Shown here piece after piece: positions 1 through 7,300 of a DNA stretch of 8,398 nucleotides. Origin of the DNA: Bryobacterales bacterium (GTDB lineage: Bacteria; Acidobacteriota; Terriglobia; Bryobacterales; Bryobacteraceae); assembly GCA_003142355.1 (NCBI GenBank), contig PLMF01000218.1:6891-15288 (forward strand). Direction: 5' to 3'. Positions within the stretch are counted from its first letter, which is position 1. Each line of letters begins with the position of its first letter. The notes beneath the pieces were generated by a model, which saw only the letters and a program-made list of their open reading frames with translations, ran no database searches and was not told the origin of the DNA. The translations under genes were made by a program, and so were the position numbers.

Positions 1-50
1 TGCTCGAATCGGTCGGCGGTGTCGCCGCGTTCCTGCGATGGCGCGGGTAA
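1..50 (+). CDS. C-terminal tail of an unknown upstream gene (partial)
   Basis: Reading from base 3, an open frame gives LESVGGVAAFLRWRG and ends at a TAA at 48-50. The third codon positions are mostly G or C (12 of 15), as in the confident genes of this window, which supports real coding. Only 15 codons are visible, so the product cannot be identified. The 29 bases that follow before the next start contain no clear terminator, so the two genes could be cotranscribed. The fragment could also be a chance open frame. Confidence 0.35.
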   Translation, partial: LESVGGVAAFLRWRG

Positions 51-79
51 AGTGGCCATTGGCTTGCTAATCGAGAAGT

Positions 80-316
80 ATGTCCAAGATCACTGAAGCC
101 AGCCGCGATCATATCGCGGACGAGAACTTCGCTTTCCCCAAGGAACGTAAAGAACCCATCCATGACGCTGCTCACGTGCGCAACGCCATCGCCCGCTTCA
201 AGCAGGTGGAAGGGGTGACCGACTCTGAACGCGACGCCGCCTGGAAACGTATCAAATCCGCCGCCAAGAAGCACAAAGTAGAGTTGAATGAGCGGGACTG
301 GCGCGAACTTAGCTGA
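80..316 (+). CDS. Small DUF6582-like conserved protein
   Basis: This is a 78-residue, highly charged, soluble protein with no signal peptide or membrane segment. It has the pattern I associate with the DUF6582 family: an FAFPKERKEP segment near residues 18-27, then HVRNAIARF at about 32-40, a GVTDSERDAAWKRI helix at about 45-58, and a lysine-rich AAKKHKVEL stretch near the end. The family appears mostly as small stand-alone proteins of unknown function, and I assign none here. The ATG at 80 has only a weak purine-rich stretch (GAGAAG at 73-78) set close to it. The gene converges on the ADOP permease with a 31-base gap. It is real coding sequence with good confidence; the family name is from memory. 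Confidence 0.8.
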   Translation: MSKITEASRDHIADENFAFPKERKEPIHDAAHVRNAIARFKQVEGVTDSERDAAWKRIKSAAKKHKVELNERDWRELS

Positions 317-347
317 CCGCTCGTGTTCTGACGCCGCCCGTTGGCCC

Positions 348-2810
348 CTACTCGTTGCGCAGTGCGACGATCGGTTCCACGCGCATGGCCCGCAGCGCCG
401 GCAGGTAGCTGGCGAGCGCGGCGACCAGCCCGAGGAAGGCCGCCGCGGACACGAACGTGAGCGGATCGGAGGCTCCGACATTCACCAGCATTCCGCCGGC
501 GATGCGCGCCGCCGCCAGGGCGACGGCGCTTCCGGCCACGAGGCCCGGGACCGTCAATCGAAGGCCCTCCTTCAGCACCAACCCGAGCACGTTGCCTGGC
601 TGCGCGCCCAACGCCATCCGGATTCCCATCTCCTGCGTGCGCTGGCTGACGGCGTAACTCATGACGCTGTACAAGCCGATGGCTGCCAGCAGCAGCGAGA
701 TGCCTCCGACCACTCCCAGCAGGCTGGCCGCTACGTGCTGCGCAAATAGCGATCCGGTAGTGGCGTCGGCGAGCAACTTTGTACTGAACACCGCGTCCTG
801 GTTCAGCGCCAGGGCCTCCCGGCGCAGGACGGGGGTCATCCGCAGCGGGTCGCCCGTGGTCTTGAGGAAGACCGAAAAGTTGAGACCGGGCGCGAACACC
901 TGGCGGAACGGCACGTAGAAGAACGGAGTCGGGCCCTCGATCGGGGTGTGATATTTGCTGTCTTTCACCAGCCCGGCCACGGTTGCCTGGCGGCTGCCCA
1001 AACGGACCTTGCGGCCGATCGGGTTTCTGCCGTGGAAGAACCGGTTGGCGAAGGTCTCATTGACAATCATCACCGCGGGCGCCTCGGCCGAATCGCGTTC
1101 GGTGAAGTCGCGGCCTTCGAGCATCCGGATGCCGAGCAGTTGGAAGTAGCCTGGCGGAACGGTGGCGCGATGGATCATCATCTGCTCATTGGACGCGGGA
1201 GCGTATCCTTCCACGTCGATCAGGCCCCAGGGCGTGGAGCCAGCCCCGGAGGCCGTCGACATGGGAACCACGTCGGAGTAGGTCACGCCAACCACGCCCG
1301 GTTTCGACTCCAAACGCTCACGGAGGATCCGGCAGAAATCCCGCTGTTCTTCGGCCGTGTAGCCCGCGTACGAGAGATAGAACTGCGACACGGAGATACT
1401 GCTCCGGTCAAAGCCCGGCTGGATGCCGCTGGCGTTGTGGAAGCTCCGGTAGAACAGCCCGGCTCCGATCAGCGCCACCATGGCCAGGGTCATCTCGGCG
1501 ATCACCAGCAGACCGCGCAGGCGGTGCGAGCCGGCGCTCGCGCCTCCGCTGCGGCCGCCCTCTTTGAGGGTTTCGTTCAGGCCGGAGCGGGCTATGAGCA
1601 GGGCCGGCGCCGTGCCGGATAGCAACGTCGCGACCACCGCAATCAGCAACGTGAAGCCGAGGGTCGGCAGGTTCAATCCGCCACCGACATCCAGCGGAAT
1701 GTCGATCATCGGAACCAGGAGCAGGAGCGACTGCCCCATCCACAAAACCAGCGTGACCCCGACCACCGCGCCACCGGCGGCGAGCAGCAGGGTCTCGACG
1801 AGAAGCTGCATCGCGAGGCGGGAGCGCCGGGCCCCCAGCGCCAGCCGGATACCGAACTCCCTCTGGCGCGACACCGCGCGGGCCAGCAACAGGTTGGCCA
1901 CGTTGGCGCAGACGATCAGCAGGAGGAGCAGGGAGAGCGCCATCAAGATCCGCAGCGGCTGGAGCAGCATGCCCTGGGCGCCGAGATGCCCCTGCCAGAG
2001 CGGCGTCACCGTGAGGCCGGCGCCCCGGTTGGTGGCCGGATAGTCCGCCGCCAGCCGTCTGCCCAGCGCGGCGGCTTCCGCGCGCGCCTGCTCGATGGTC
2101 ACGCCGGGCTTCAGCCGCACAATCGTGGAAGTCTCGTCCCGCGTCCCGCGGTAGTGCAGGGTGCCGTCGCCGGTGCCCATCGCCGTGGCCATGGTGACCG
2201 GGATCCAAACGTCGTAGACCACGCCGGCGAGGGAGCCGTGAAACTCGCGGGGCGCCACACCGATGATGGTCAACTCGTGCCGGTTCAAACGGATGGTCTT
2301 GCCCAGCACCTTCGGGTCGCCGCCGAAGCGGGTCTGCCACATGCCAAAGCTGATGACGGCAACCGGGGCGCCACCTTCCTGCTCGCCTCTCTCTTCGGCC
2401 AGAAACACGCGCCCCAACACGGGTTTGACCTTCAGGACATCGAAGTAGTTTGCGGAGACGAGTTCCGCCCAGGCGCGCGCCGTTCTTCCGTCGGCGCCGA
2501 CGCTCAGGGGTGTGAAGCGTCCCAGGGCGACTCCGGAGACCAGTTGCAGATTGTCCCGGTAGTCGCGGTAGTCGAGGTATGAAGTGTTGACCAGAAACTC
2601 CCCGGTGGGGGTTACGGTCTCAATGAGGGCGAGTTCGTGCGGGTCGCCGACCCCGGGGAAGGGGTGCAGCAGGACGGAGTTGATCCAACTGAATACCGTC
2701 GTGTTCACCGCAATCCCCAGTCCGAGCGTGAGGACGGCGACGGCCGTGAACCACGGGCTGCGGCGCAGAACCCGCAATCCGAACCGCACGTCCTTCAGGA
2801 AGGTGGGCAT
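348..2810 (-). CDS. ADOP-family duplicated MacB/FtsX permease
   Basis: This is an 820-residue inner-membrane protein made of two MacB/FtsX-type units. Unit one has a membrane helix at about 20-42, a MacB-like periplasmic domain at about 50-280, and three helices near 285-310, 335-365 and 383-407. Unit two repeats this with a helix at about 432-455, a periplasmic domain at about 460-685, and helices near 693-722, 752-775 and 783-805. The FtsX signature appears twice, as REFGIRLALGA (317-327) and QEMGIRMALGA (726-736), and the C-terminus is the typical ALRAMRVEPIVALRNE. Length and layout match the acidobacterial duplicated orphan permeases, which lack their own ATPase gene; none is next to it here either. 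By analogy with MacB it may move or extract envelope substrates using an ATPase encoded elsewhere, but ADOP function is largely unknown. The ATG at 2810 fits the usual N-terminus (LKDVRFGLRVL) but has no Shine-Dalgarno sequence. Confidence 0.95.
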   Translation of the reverse strand: MPTFLKDVRFGLRVLRRSPWFTAVAVLTLGLGIAVNTTVFSWINSVLLHPFPGVGDPHELALIETVTPTGEFLVNTSYLDYRDYRDNLQLVSGVALGRFTPLSVGADGRTARAWAELVSANYFDVLKVKPVLGRVFLAEERGEQEGGAPVAVISFGMWQTRFGGDPKVLGKTIRLNRHELTIIGVAPREFHGSLAGVVYDVWIPVTMATAMGTGDGTLHYRGTRDETSTIVRLKPGVTIEQARAEAAALGRRLAADYPATNRGAGLTVTPLWQGHLGAQGMLLQPLRILMALSLLLLLIVCANVANLLLARAVSRQREFGIRLALGARRSRLAMQLLVETLLLAAGGAVVGVTLVLWMGQSLLLLVPMIDIPLDVGGGLNLPTLGFTLLIAVVATLLSGTAPALLIARSGLNETLKEGGRSGGASAGSHRLRGLLVIAEMTLAMVALIGAGLFYRSFHNASGIQPGFDRSSISVSQFYLSYAGYTAEEQRDFCRILRERLESKPGVVGVTYSDVVPMSTASGAGSTPWGLIDVEGYAPASNEQMMIHRATVPPGYFQLLGIRMLEGRDFTERDSAEAPAVMIVNETFANRFFHGRNPIGRKVRLGSRQATVAGLVKDSKYHTPIEGPTPFFYVPFRQVFAPGLNFSVFLKTTGDPLRMTPVLRREALALNQDAVFSTKLLADATTGSLFAQHVAASLLGVVGGISLLLAAIGLYSVMSYAVSQRTQEMGIRMALGAQPGNVLGLVLKEGLRLTVPGLVAGSAVALAAARIAGGMLVNVGASDPLTFVSAAAFLGLVAALASYLPALRAMRVEPIVALRNE

Positions 2811-2816
2811 AGAGAT

Positions 2817-2822
2817 ATTATG
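2817..2822 (-). promoter_or_regulatory. Candidate -10 box for a leaderless ADOP mRNA
   Basis: On the minus strand this reads CATAAT, one base from the TATAAT consensus. It lies exactly 7-12 bases before the A of the permease start codon. A transcript from this box could begin at or near that A, which would explain the missing ribosome binding site. There is no strong -35 element at 16-18 bases, so this rests on one short box. Confidence 0.3.
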
Positions 2823-2880
2823 ATTTGCAACTCGAATTCCAATCGCAAGTCCTTACAGGCGCGGGATTTCAGTGCTGTCG

Positions 2881-2908
2881 GGTGTCCGCTTGTGGGAAGA
2901 GGTGTCCG
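2881..2908. repeat. Direct repeat GGTGTCCG, possible operator
   Basis: GGTGTCCG occurs at 2881-2888 and again at 2901-2908. The copies are 20 bases apart start to start, which places them on nearly the same face of the helix. Tandem half-sites like this in a divergent promoter region can bind a regulator, but no regulator gene is in the window. Two 8-mers could also match by chance. Confidence 0.3.
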
Positions 2909-3002
2909 GAACCGAGGGGCATCGGCCGGCGTTGGCTCAAAGCATCGACATCCCCTTGACTTTGCGGTAGCCATCTGATTTGGTGAGTGTTGCACACAGT
3001 GC

Positions 3003-3006
3003 GAGG
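3003..3006 (+). promoter_or_regulatory. Ribosome binding site deciding the GH8 start
   Basis: GAGG lies 9 bases before the ATG at 3016. The alternative in-frame TTG at 2980 has no such site and would put twelve extra residues, including two arginines and a glutamate, ahead of the signal peptide. This site therefore favours 3016. Confidence 0.6.
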
Positions 3007-3015
3007 CGTGAATTT

Positions 3016-4305
3016 ATGAAGAGACCACTAGAGATACTCCCTGTGCTCTCGCTCGCCTTGGTTCTCTGCTCCGCTCTCGCCGCGGCGCCGCAGCGCGGGC
3101 CCGCCGAGACTCGAGCCGGCGGCTCCGGCGCATTCGCCACCAAGCGCTATCGCAACCTGTTTCTGGAAGCCGGTCATTCCCCAAAAGAGATCGCCCAGAA
3201 GATCGACGCTGCTTTCCGGCAGTTGTTCCATGGCGACCCGGAAACACAAACCGTCTGCTACCCCGCCGGCCGGAATGCCAACGGACCGCTGGCGTATCTT
3301 ACCGATATCAACAATAAGGACGCCCGTTCGGAAGGCATGTCGTACGGCATGATGATCGCGGTCGAGCTCGATAAGAAGGCCGAGTTCGATGCCCTCTGGA
3401 ACTGGTCCAAGACCTTTATGTACCACGATTCGCCCAGCCACCCCGGTTACGGTTTCTTCTCCTGGTCGATGAAAACCAATGGCACGCCCAACGATGAATC
3501 GCCGGCGCCGGATGGGGAGGAGTATTGGGCCATGGCCCTGTATTTCGCCGCGGGACGCTGGGGCAATGGTACGGGCATCTATAATTACCGCGCCGAAGCG
3601 GACCGGCTCTTGGACAGCATGAAAAACCGCGCCGTGATCACCGGCCCAACGGTGAGAGGACCCGAGACCGACGGGCCGGAATTCAACGCCGAACACAAAA
3701 TGGTGCGCTTCACGCCGAATAACCGGAGACCCGATCACACGGACCCTTCCTACCACTTACCGGCGTTCTATGAGCTGTGGGCGCGGTGGGGCCCGGTGGC
3801 GGACCGGCCGTTCTGGGCTGAAGTAACTGTTGTGAGCCGCGACTTCTTCCAGAAGGTCACCAACCCCACCACCGGCCTCGCTCCGGATTACGCGAATTTC
3901 GACGGCACGCCGGTTGCGGGTTTCGGGAGAGCCGCCAATTTCGGACCCGATGCCTGGCGCACGGCGGCAAACTGGTCCGTGGATTGGTCCTGGTGGGCTG
4001 CCGATCCCAGGGAGCGGCAATTGAGCAACCGGATCCAGGCTTTCTTCGAGTCCAAGGGCATGGACACGTATGGAAACCGATTCACGCTGGATGGCAACCA
4101 GTTGGGCAATAGCCACTCGACCGCATTGGTCGCCACCAACGCCGTGGCCAGCCTGGCCGCGACCCAACCGCGCGCGGCGAAGTTCGTCGAGGCCCTGTGG
4201 AATTCACCGATCCCCTCGGGCCAATACCGATACTACGATGGCATGGGGTATTTGATGGGCCTCCTGCACTGCAGTGGCGAGTTCCGAATCTGGCCCCCCA
4301 AGTAG
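3016..4305 (+). CDS. Secreted GH8 enzyme, reducing-end xylose-releasing exo-oligoxylanase type
   Basis: This 429-residue protein has a Sec signal peptide: a KR n-region, a hydrophobic core at residues 6-21 and a likely cut after LAAA near residue 24. It therefore acts outside the cytoplasm. The mature part is one glycoside hydrolase family 8 (alpha/alpha)6 barrel. The motif RSEGMSYGMMIAV carries the probable general acid Glu107. PAPDGEEYWAMAL carries the conserved Asp166. GPDAWRTAANWSVDW carries the probable base Asp312, matching the Rex (GH8b) group that uses an aspartate base. Rex enzymes are inverting hydrolases that remove xylose from the reducing end of xylo-oligosaccharides; this substrate is inferred from resemblance, and a chitosanase or endoglucanase role is less likely. 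Length is full and no binding module is attached. The gene stands alone, divergent from the permease, with no xylan-use cluster visible. The ATG at 3016 was chosen for its signal peptide and GAGG site. Confidence 0.92.
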   Translation: MKRPLEILPVLSLALVLCSALAAAPQRGPAETRAGGSGAFATKRYRNLFLEAGHSPKEIAQKIDAAFRQLFHGDPETQTVCYPAGRNANGPLAYLTDINNKDARSEGMSYGMMIAVELDKKAEFDALWNWSKTFMYHDSPSHPGYGFFSWSMKTNGTPNDESPAPDGEEYWAMALYFAAGRWGNGTGIYNYRAEADRLLDSMKNRAVITGPTVRGPETDGPEFNAEHKMVRFTPNNRRPDHTDPSYHLPAFYELWARWGPVADRPFWAEVTVVSRDFFQKVTNPTTGLAPDYANFDGTPVAGFGRAANFGPDAWRTAANWSVDWSWWAADPRERQLSNRIQAFFESKGMDTYGNRFTLDGNQLGNSHSTALVATNAVASLAATQPRAAKFVEALWNSPIPSGQYRYYDGMGYLMGLLHCSGEFRIWPPK

Positions 4306-4311
4306 GGCTGC

Positions 4312-4376
4312 AAAAGGGGACAGACGCGTTTATCCGCCACGAGGATTCTTCGTTGAAAATGCGCCTGTCCCGTTTT
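4312..4376. repeat. REP-like palindrome and candidate bidirectional terminator
   Basis: The arms 4312-4331 and 4357-4376 pair at 17 of 20 positions around a 25-base loop. They begin AAAAGGGGACAG and end CTGTCCCGTTTT. The hairpin is followed by TTTT when read from either strand, and it sits 6 bases after the hydrolase stop, between two converging genes, so it can serve as a terminator for both. It also encodes the last 15 residues and the TAA (4330-4332) of the minus-strand enzyme. Its end GGGGACAGAC is identical to the end of the palindrome at 7222-7285, which suggests one repeat family. Confidence 0.65.
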
Positions 4377-7300
4377 GGTCCCACCCGCACAGCCCTTCCA
4401 CATACGCCGCCGAGCCGTCGCGCAGCCATCCATCCAGTTGGGCCACCTCCTTGAGTTGCTGCCCGCGCATTCTGGGCACTACCACAAACCGGCATTTCAG
4501 CTCCGAAAGGCCGGTCATGTCGCCCCATAGCTTTTCAAATTGCGCCACGGGGAAGACGTCCTCCTGGCCCTTGCCCCATCGCTTCTTGACATCCTTCAGC
4601 GTGATGTAAGTGGGCATGCGGGTGGCCAGGCGCCTCACTGACTCGTTTAGCTTCTCGGTGTCACTCAAGTCACTGCGACTAAGTCCGAACACCGCCAGCA
4701 GTTGGTCGATGTCGATCCAGTAGGTGGCGCTGTTGTAATAGGAAAGGCGCGATTCAATCTCGTCATTGGGCAGCGCCAGGCCCTCCACCAGGCGCACGCG
4801 GCCGTCCACGCGCGCCAGTCCGCCGCCGCGGTCCTCGAGGTGGCGCGCGATCACCTCCGTGGTCAGCGCCGCGCCTTCCTCGATATGGTATCCCAGGAGC
4901 GCCGCGTCCAAGTCCACCCCCGCCGTGTCGATGTTGTGGACCAGCAGGTGCTTCAGCCCGGGCCGCTCCTCCAGCAGGCGCGGCAGCGTACCGTTGCGCA
5001 GTAGGTTGGGCACTTCGTACCAGTGGCCCACCGGGTGCAAGCACTGCACCGGCAGGTTGTCGGTGTAGTTGCCGCCTTCACCCATCTGCCCAGCCCACGC
5101 GATCAGCGTGGCATGCAGGCTTTCTCGAACCTTCTGGGCCTGCTCGTCGAGCAATTGCTGCGGCATTTCCTCCCACGCGAACCGCAGGTCGCGCTCCATC
5201 GGCACCAGGCGCAAGCCGATGCTGCGGCCCGGCGAAACGAGCAGCGGGCCGGGGTAACCGTACTGTTCCACCGCCCGCATATGCGTCGCAATGGCGTCAT
5301 GCGTCAGGTAACTGGTGGTGATGACGTGCGCCGGCATCACCCCGCTGGCGCGGCCCACCCGCAGGCTCTTGGCCAGGTGCACTTCGATGAAGCTGCGGTG
5401 CCTGCCGCCCAGCTTCGAGAACGGGTTGAGCGCCTTCACCACCCCCGCCCCCTTGGTCCAGCGGCTCCCCACACCGCCCGCCAGTGAGACCACCGCCACG
5501 GCGCCCGCCGCCAGCGCGTCCCTGCCCGTCTCGCGGTAATGCTCAGCCAACCCGTGAGTGGCATCCAACAGGTCGTCCGGGCCGGCGTCTTCGATGCGGC
5601 TGCTCGCCGGAAGGCGGTTCTGCGCCAGCCCGATGCGGCCGCCGCGCAGGTCGGCTTGGATCTGCTCGTGCTGCACGCGGTCGAACCCGTGTGCTTCCAG
5701 AAGCCCGTCGAGGCTCTGCGACCGGTCGGTTTCCTTCTCCTGGCCGCGCGGCAGCAGGTGGTCGAACAGGTGCTCCACCATGCCGGAGAATTCCGCCACC
5801 GTGCGGCACGCCGCCGTGAACTGGTCCAGCTCCGCGCGGCGCACGGGCGAGAGCAGGCGCGATTCCGTGCGCAGCAGCGGAGGCACGGCCAGCGTGTAGT
5901 AATCGGCGGGCATGAGCGCACGTTCGCCGCGAAAAAGCGTCGCCTCGGTCCCGCGCTCGTTGATGGCGAAATTGTAAACCACCGGCTCCATGGCGAACGG
6001 GATGGCGTGCTCCATCTCCCGCTTGGTCTCGCTCATGATGGCCCCCAGCCGCTCCTGTGCGAACGCCTTGCGCTGCGGGCTGAACAGGAACCCCATGCCC
6101 CCGCCCGACATCCCGCCGAGCATCCAGAAGCCCCAGAAGTCCTGGCCCATCTCCGCGCGCACGCGCCGGATCAGCATGTCCGTGTACAGGTTTCCCGCCC
6201 ACGGAATAATGGTCTGGATGGGGCCGTCGAAATTCCTCTGCGTGCAGGCGCCGATCGCCCCGACGTCGCCCTCCTTCAAGTGCCCCATCACCTCGTCGAG
6301 AATGCCGATGGCTTCCATCCGCCCGCGCCACTCGGTCTCCGAGCGGAGCAGGTACTTTTCGGTGACCATCTCCAGGATGGGCCCCACGTCCTGCGCCATC
6401 CCGCCGTGCACCAGCACCAGGCTCTGCTGGAGCTTCTCGCGCGTTTGCTGCGGCACCTCGGCCAGGCTGAAGATTTTGTGATCCGGCAGAAGCCGCCCGC
6501 GGCTGACGCCGAATTCCGGATCGCCCTCCTGCGCGCACACACCGTGGATGAGCTTGATTCCCGGCCACACCCCGCCCGAATCCTGCCATCCCCCGCCCGA
6601 GCCCGCCAGCCACTCGCCCAGAATCGCGCGCGCGGCCACCAGCCGGCGGTCGTGTTCTTCCAGACCTCCTCTCAAGGCGTGGATCTGGCTGGTGGCCCGC
6701 ATGCACACGGCGATGAGACAAGCCAGCAGGCTGGTGGATACGGCCAGGCGCGACCCCTTGGGGATGTCGTTCACCTTGCTCACGATTTCGATGCCATGGC
6801 CCGGCCTGCCGGTCAGCCGCGCCAGTACTTCGGCCAGCGGCTCGGTCGCGCCCTCCATCCCCGGCGGCACGATGCCGGAAGCGATCACCGCGGCTTTCAA
6901 CAGCCCCAGGTAGTCGCGCGCGAAATCGAAGACCTCCGCAACGCTCCCGATTTCCGCGCTGGCCTTGAGATCCACGCTCACCAGCCGCAGCACCGGCTGA
7001 TCGATCACCCTGAAGTACGCTTCCACCGGTGGGGCAGGCGGTGCCGCCTGCCCGCCCGCGCCGCGCACGCTCAAATCAATCGAAATGTTGAGCACGCGCG
7101 CGCCTTCCGGGAAATCCATGCCCAGAAAGAAGATGTCGCTCCATCCGCTGTGGGTGAGGTCCATGCGCACCGGCGTGGCCTCGCGCAGAATCGGAAACAG
7201 CTCGGGGCCACACACCCGCGAGGGGCCAGACACCCGCGTCCCAAGGCCCGGTTTTTGGGCCGCGTGGACGCTGGTGTCTGTCCCCGAATTTAGAAGCTCC

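Larger units (their letters stand above)
2811..3015. other. Divergent intergenic region
   Basis: These 205 bases lie between the divergently read permease and hydrolase genes, so promoters for both should be here. The two things I can point to are a direct repeat of GGTGTCCG and a CATAAT box next to the permease start. A TTGACT at 2956-2961 resembles a -35 element for the hydrolase, but no good -10 follows at the right distance. No small gene or RNA stands out. Confidence 0.6.
7199..7299. mobile_element. 96-base in-frame palindromic insertion with flanking AGCTC repeat
   Basis: AGCTC occurs at 7199-7203 and 7295-7299. The distance between the copies is 96 bases, exactly 32 codons. Between them are an 18-base tandem repeat, a 64-base palindrome and a 9-base tail. 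Removing one copy and the insert joins VRGEL directly to [14 protein letters not shown], which reads as an unbroken run into the first kinase motif. This suggests insertion of a small non-autonomous element with a 5-base target duplication. No transposase is encoded. The flanking duplication is short, so chance is not excluded. Confidence 0.55.

Noticed and set aside
948..1622. A 224-residue plus-strand open frame opposite the ADOP permease
   Set aside because: It is antisense to a well-supported membrane protein, has biased composition and no recognised domain.
2956..2984. TTGACT as a -35 box for the GH8 gene
   Set aside because: Nothing close to TATAAT follows at 16-18 bases; the best match there is TTTGGT, too weak to annotate.
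2980..3015. A longer GH8 start at the TTG at 2980
   Set aside because: It would add twelve residues with charged groups before the signal peptide, uses a rare start codon and has no Shine-Dalgarno sequence. The ATG at 3016 has both a GAGG site and a standard signal peptide.
3060..3090. Possible lipoprotein signal in the GH8 leader (LVLC)
   Set aside because: The residues before and after the cysteine do not fit a lipobox, and the hydrophobic core continues past it to an AAA cleavage site.
6570..6600. Direct repeat CCCCGCCCGA at 6570-6579 and 6591-6600
   Set aside because: It codes for the conserved kinase motif [14 protein letters not shown], where paired Ser-Gly-Gly runs explain the DNA repeat.
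5543..6721. A 392-residue minus-strand open frame inside the kinase/pyrophosphorylase gene
   Set aside because: It is out of frame with the motif-bearing protein, has an Arg/Gly/Ala-biased composition and no own ribosome binding site that I can see.
5539..7293. A 584-residue open frame on the plus strand, opposite the kinase/pyrophosphorylase gene
   Set aside because: It is a shadow frame produced by high GC. Its translation is rich in His, Arg, Gln and Ala with no recognisable domain, while the minus strand carries clear kinase and pyrophosphorylase motifs over the same bases.
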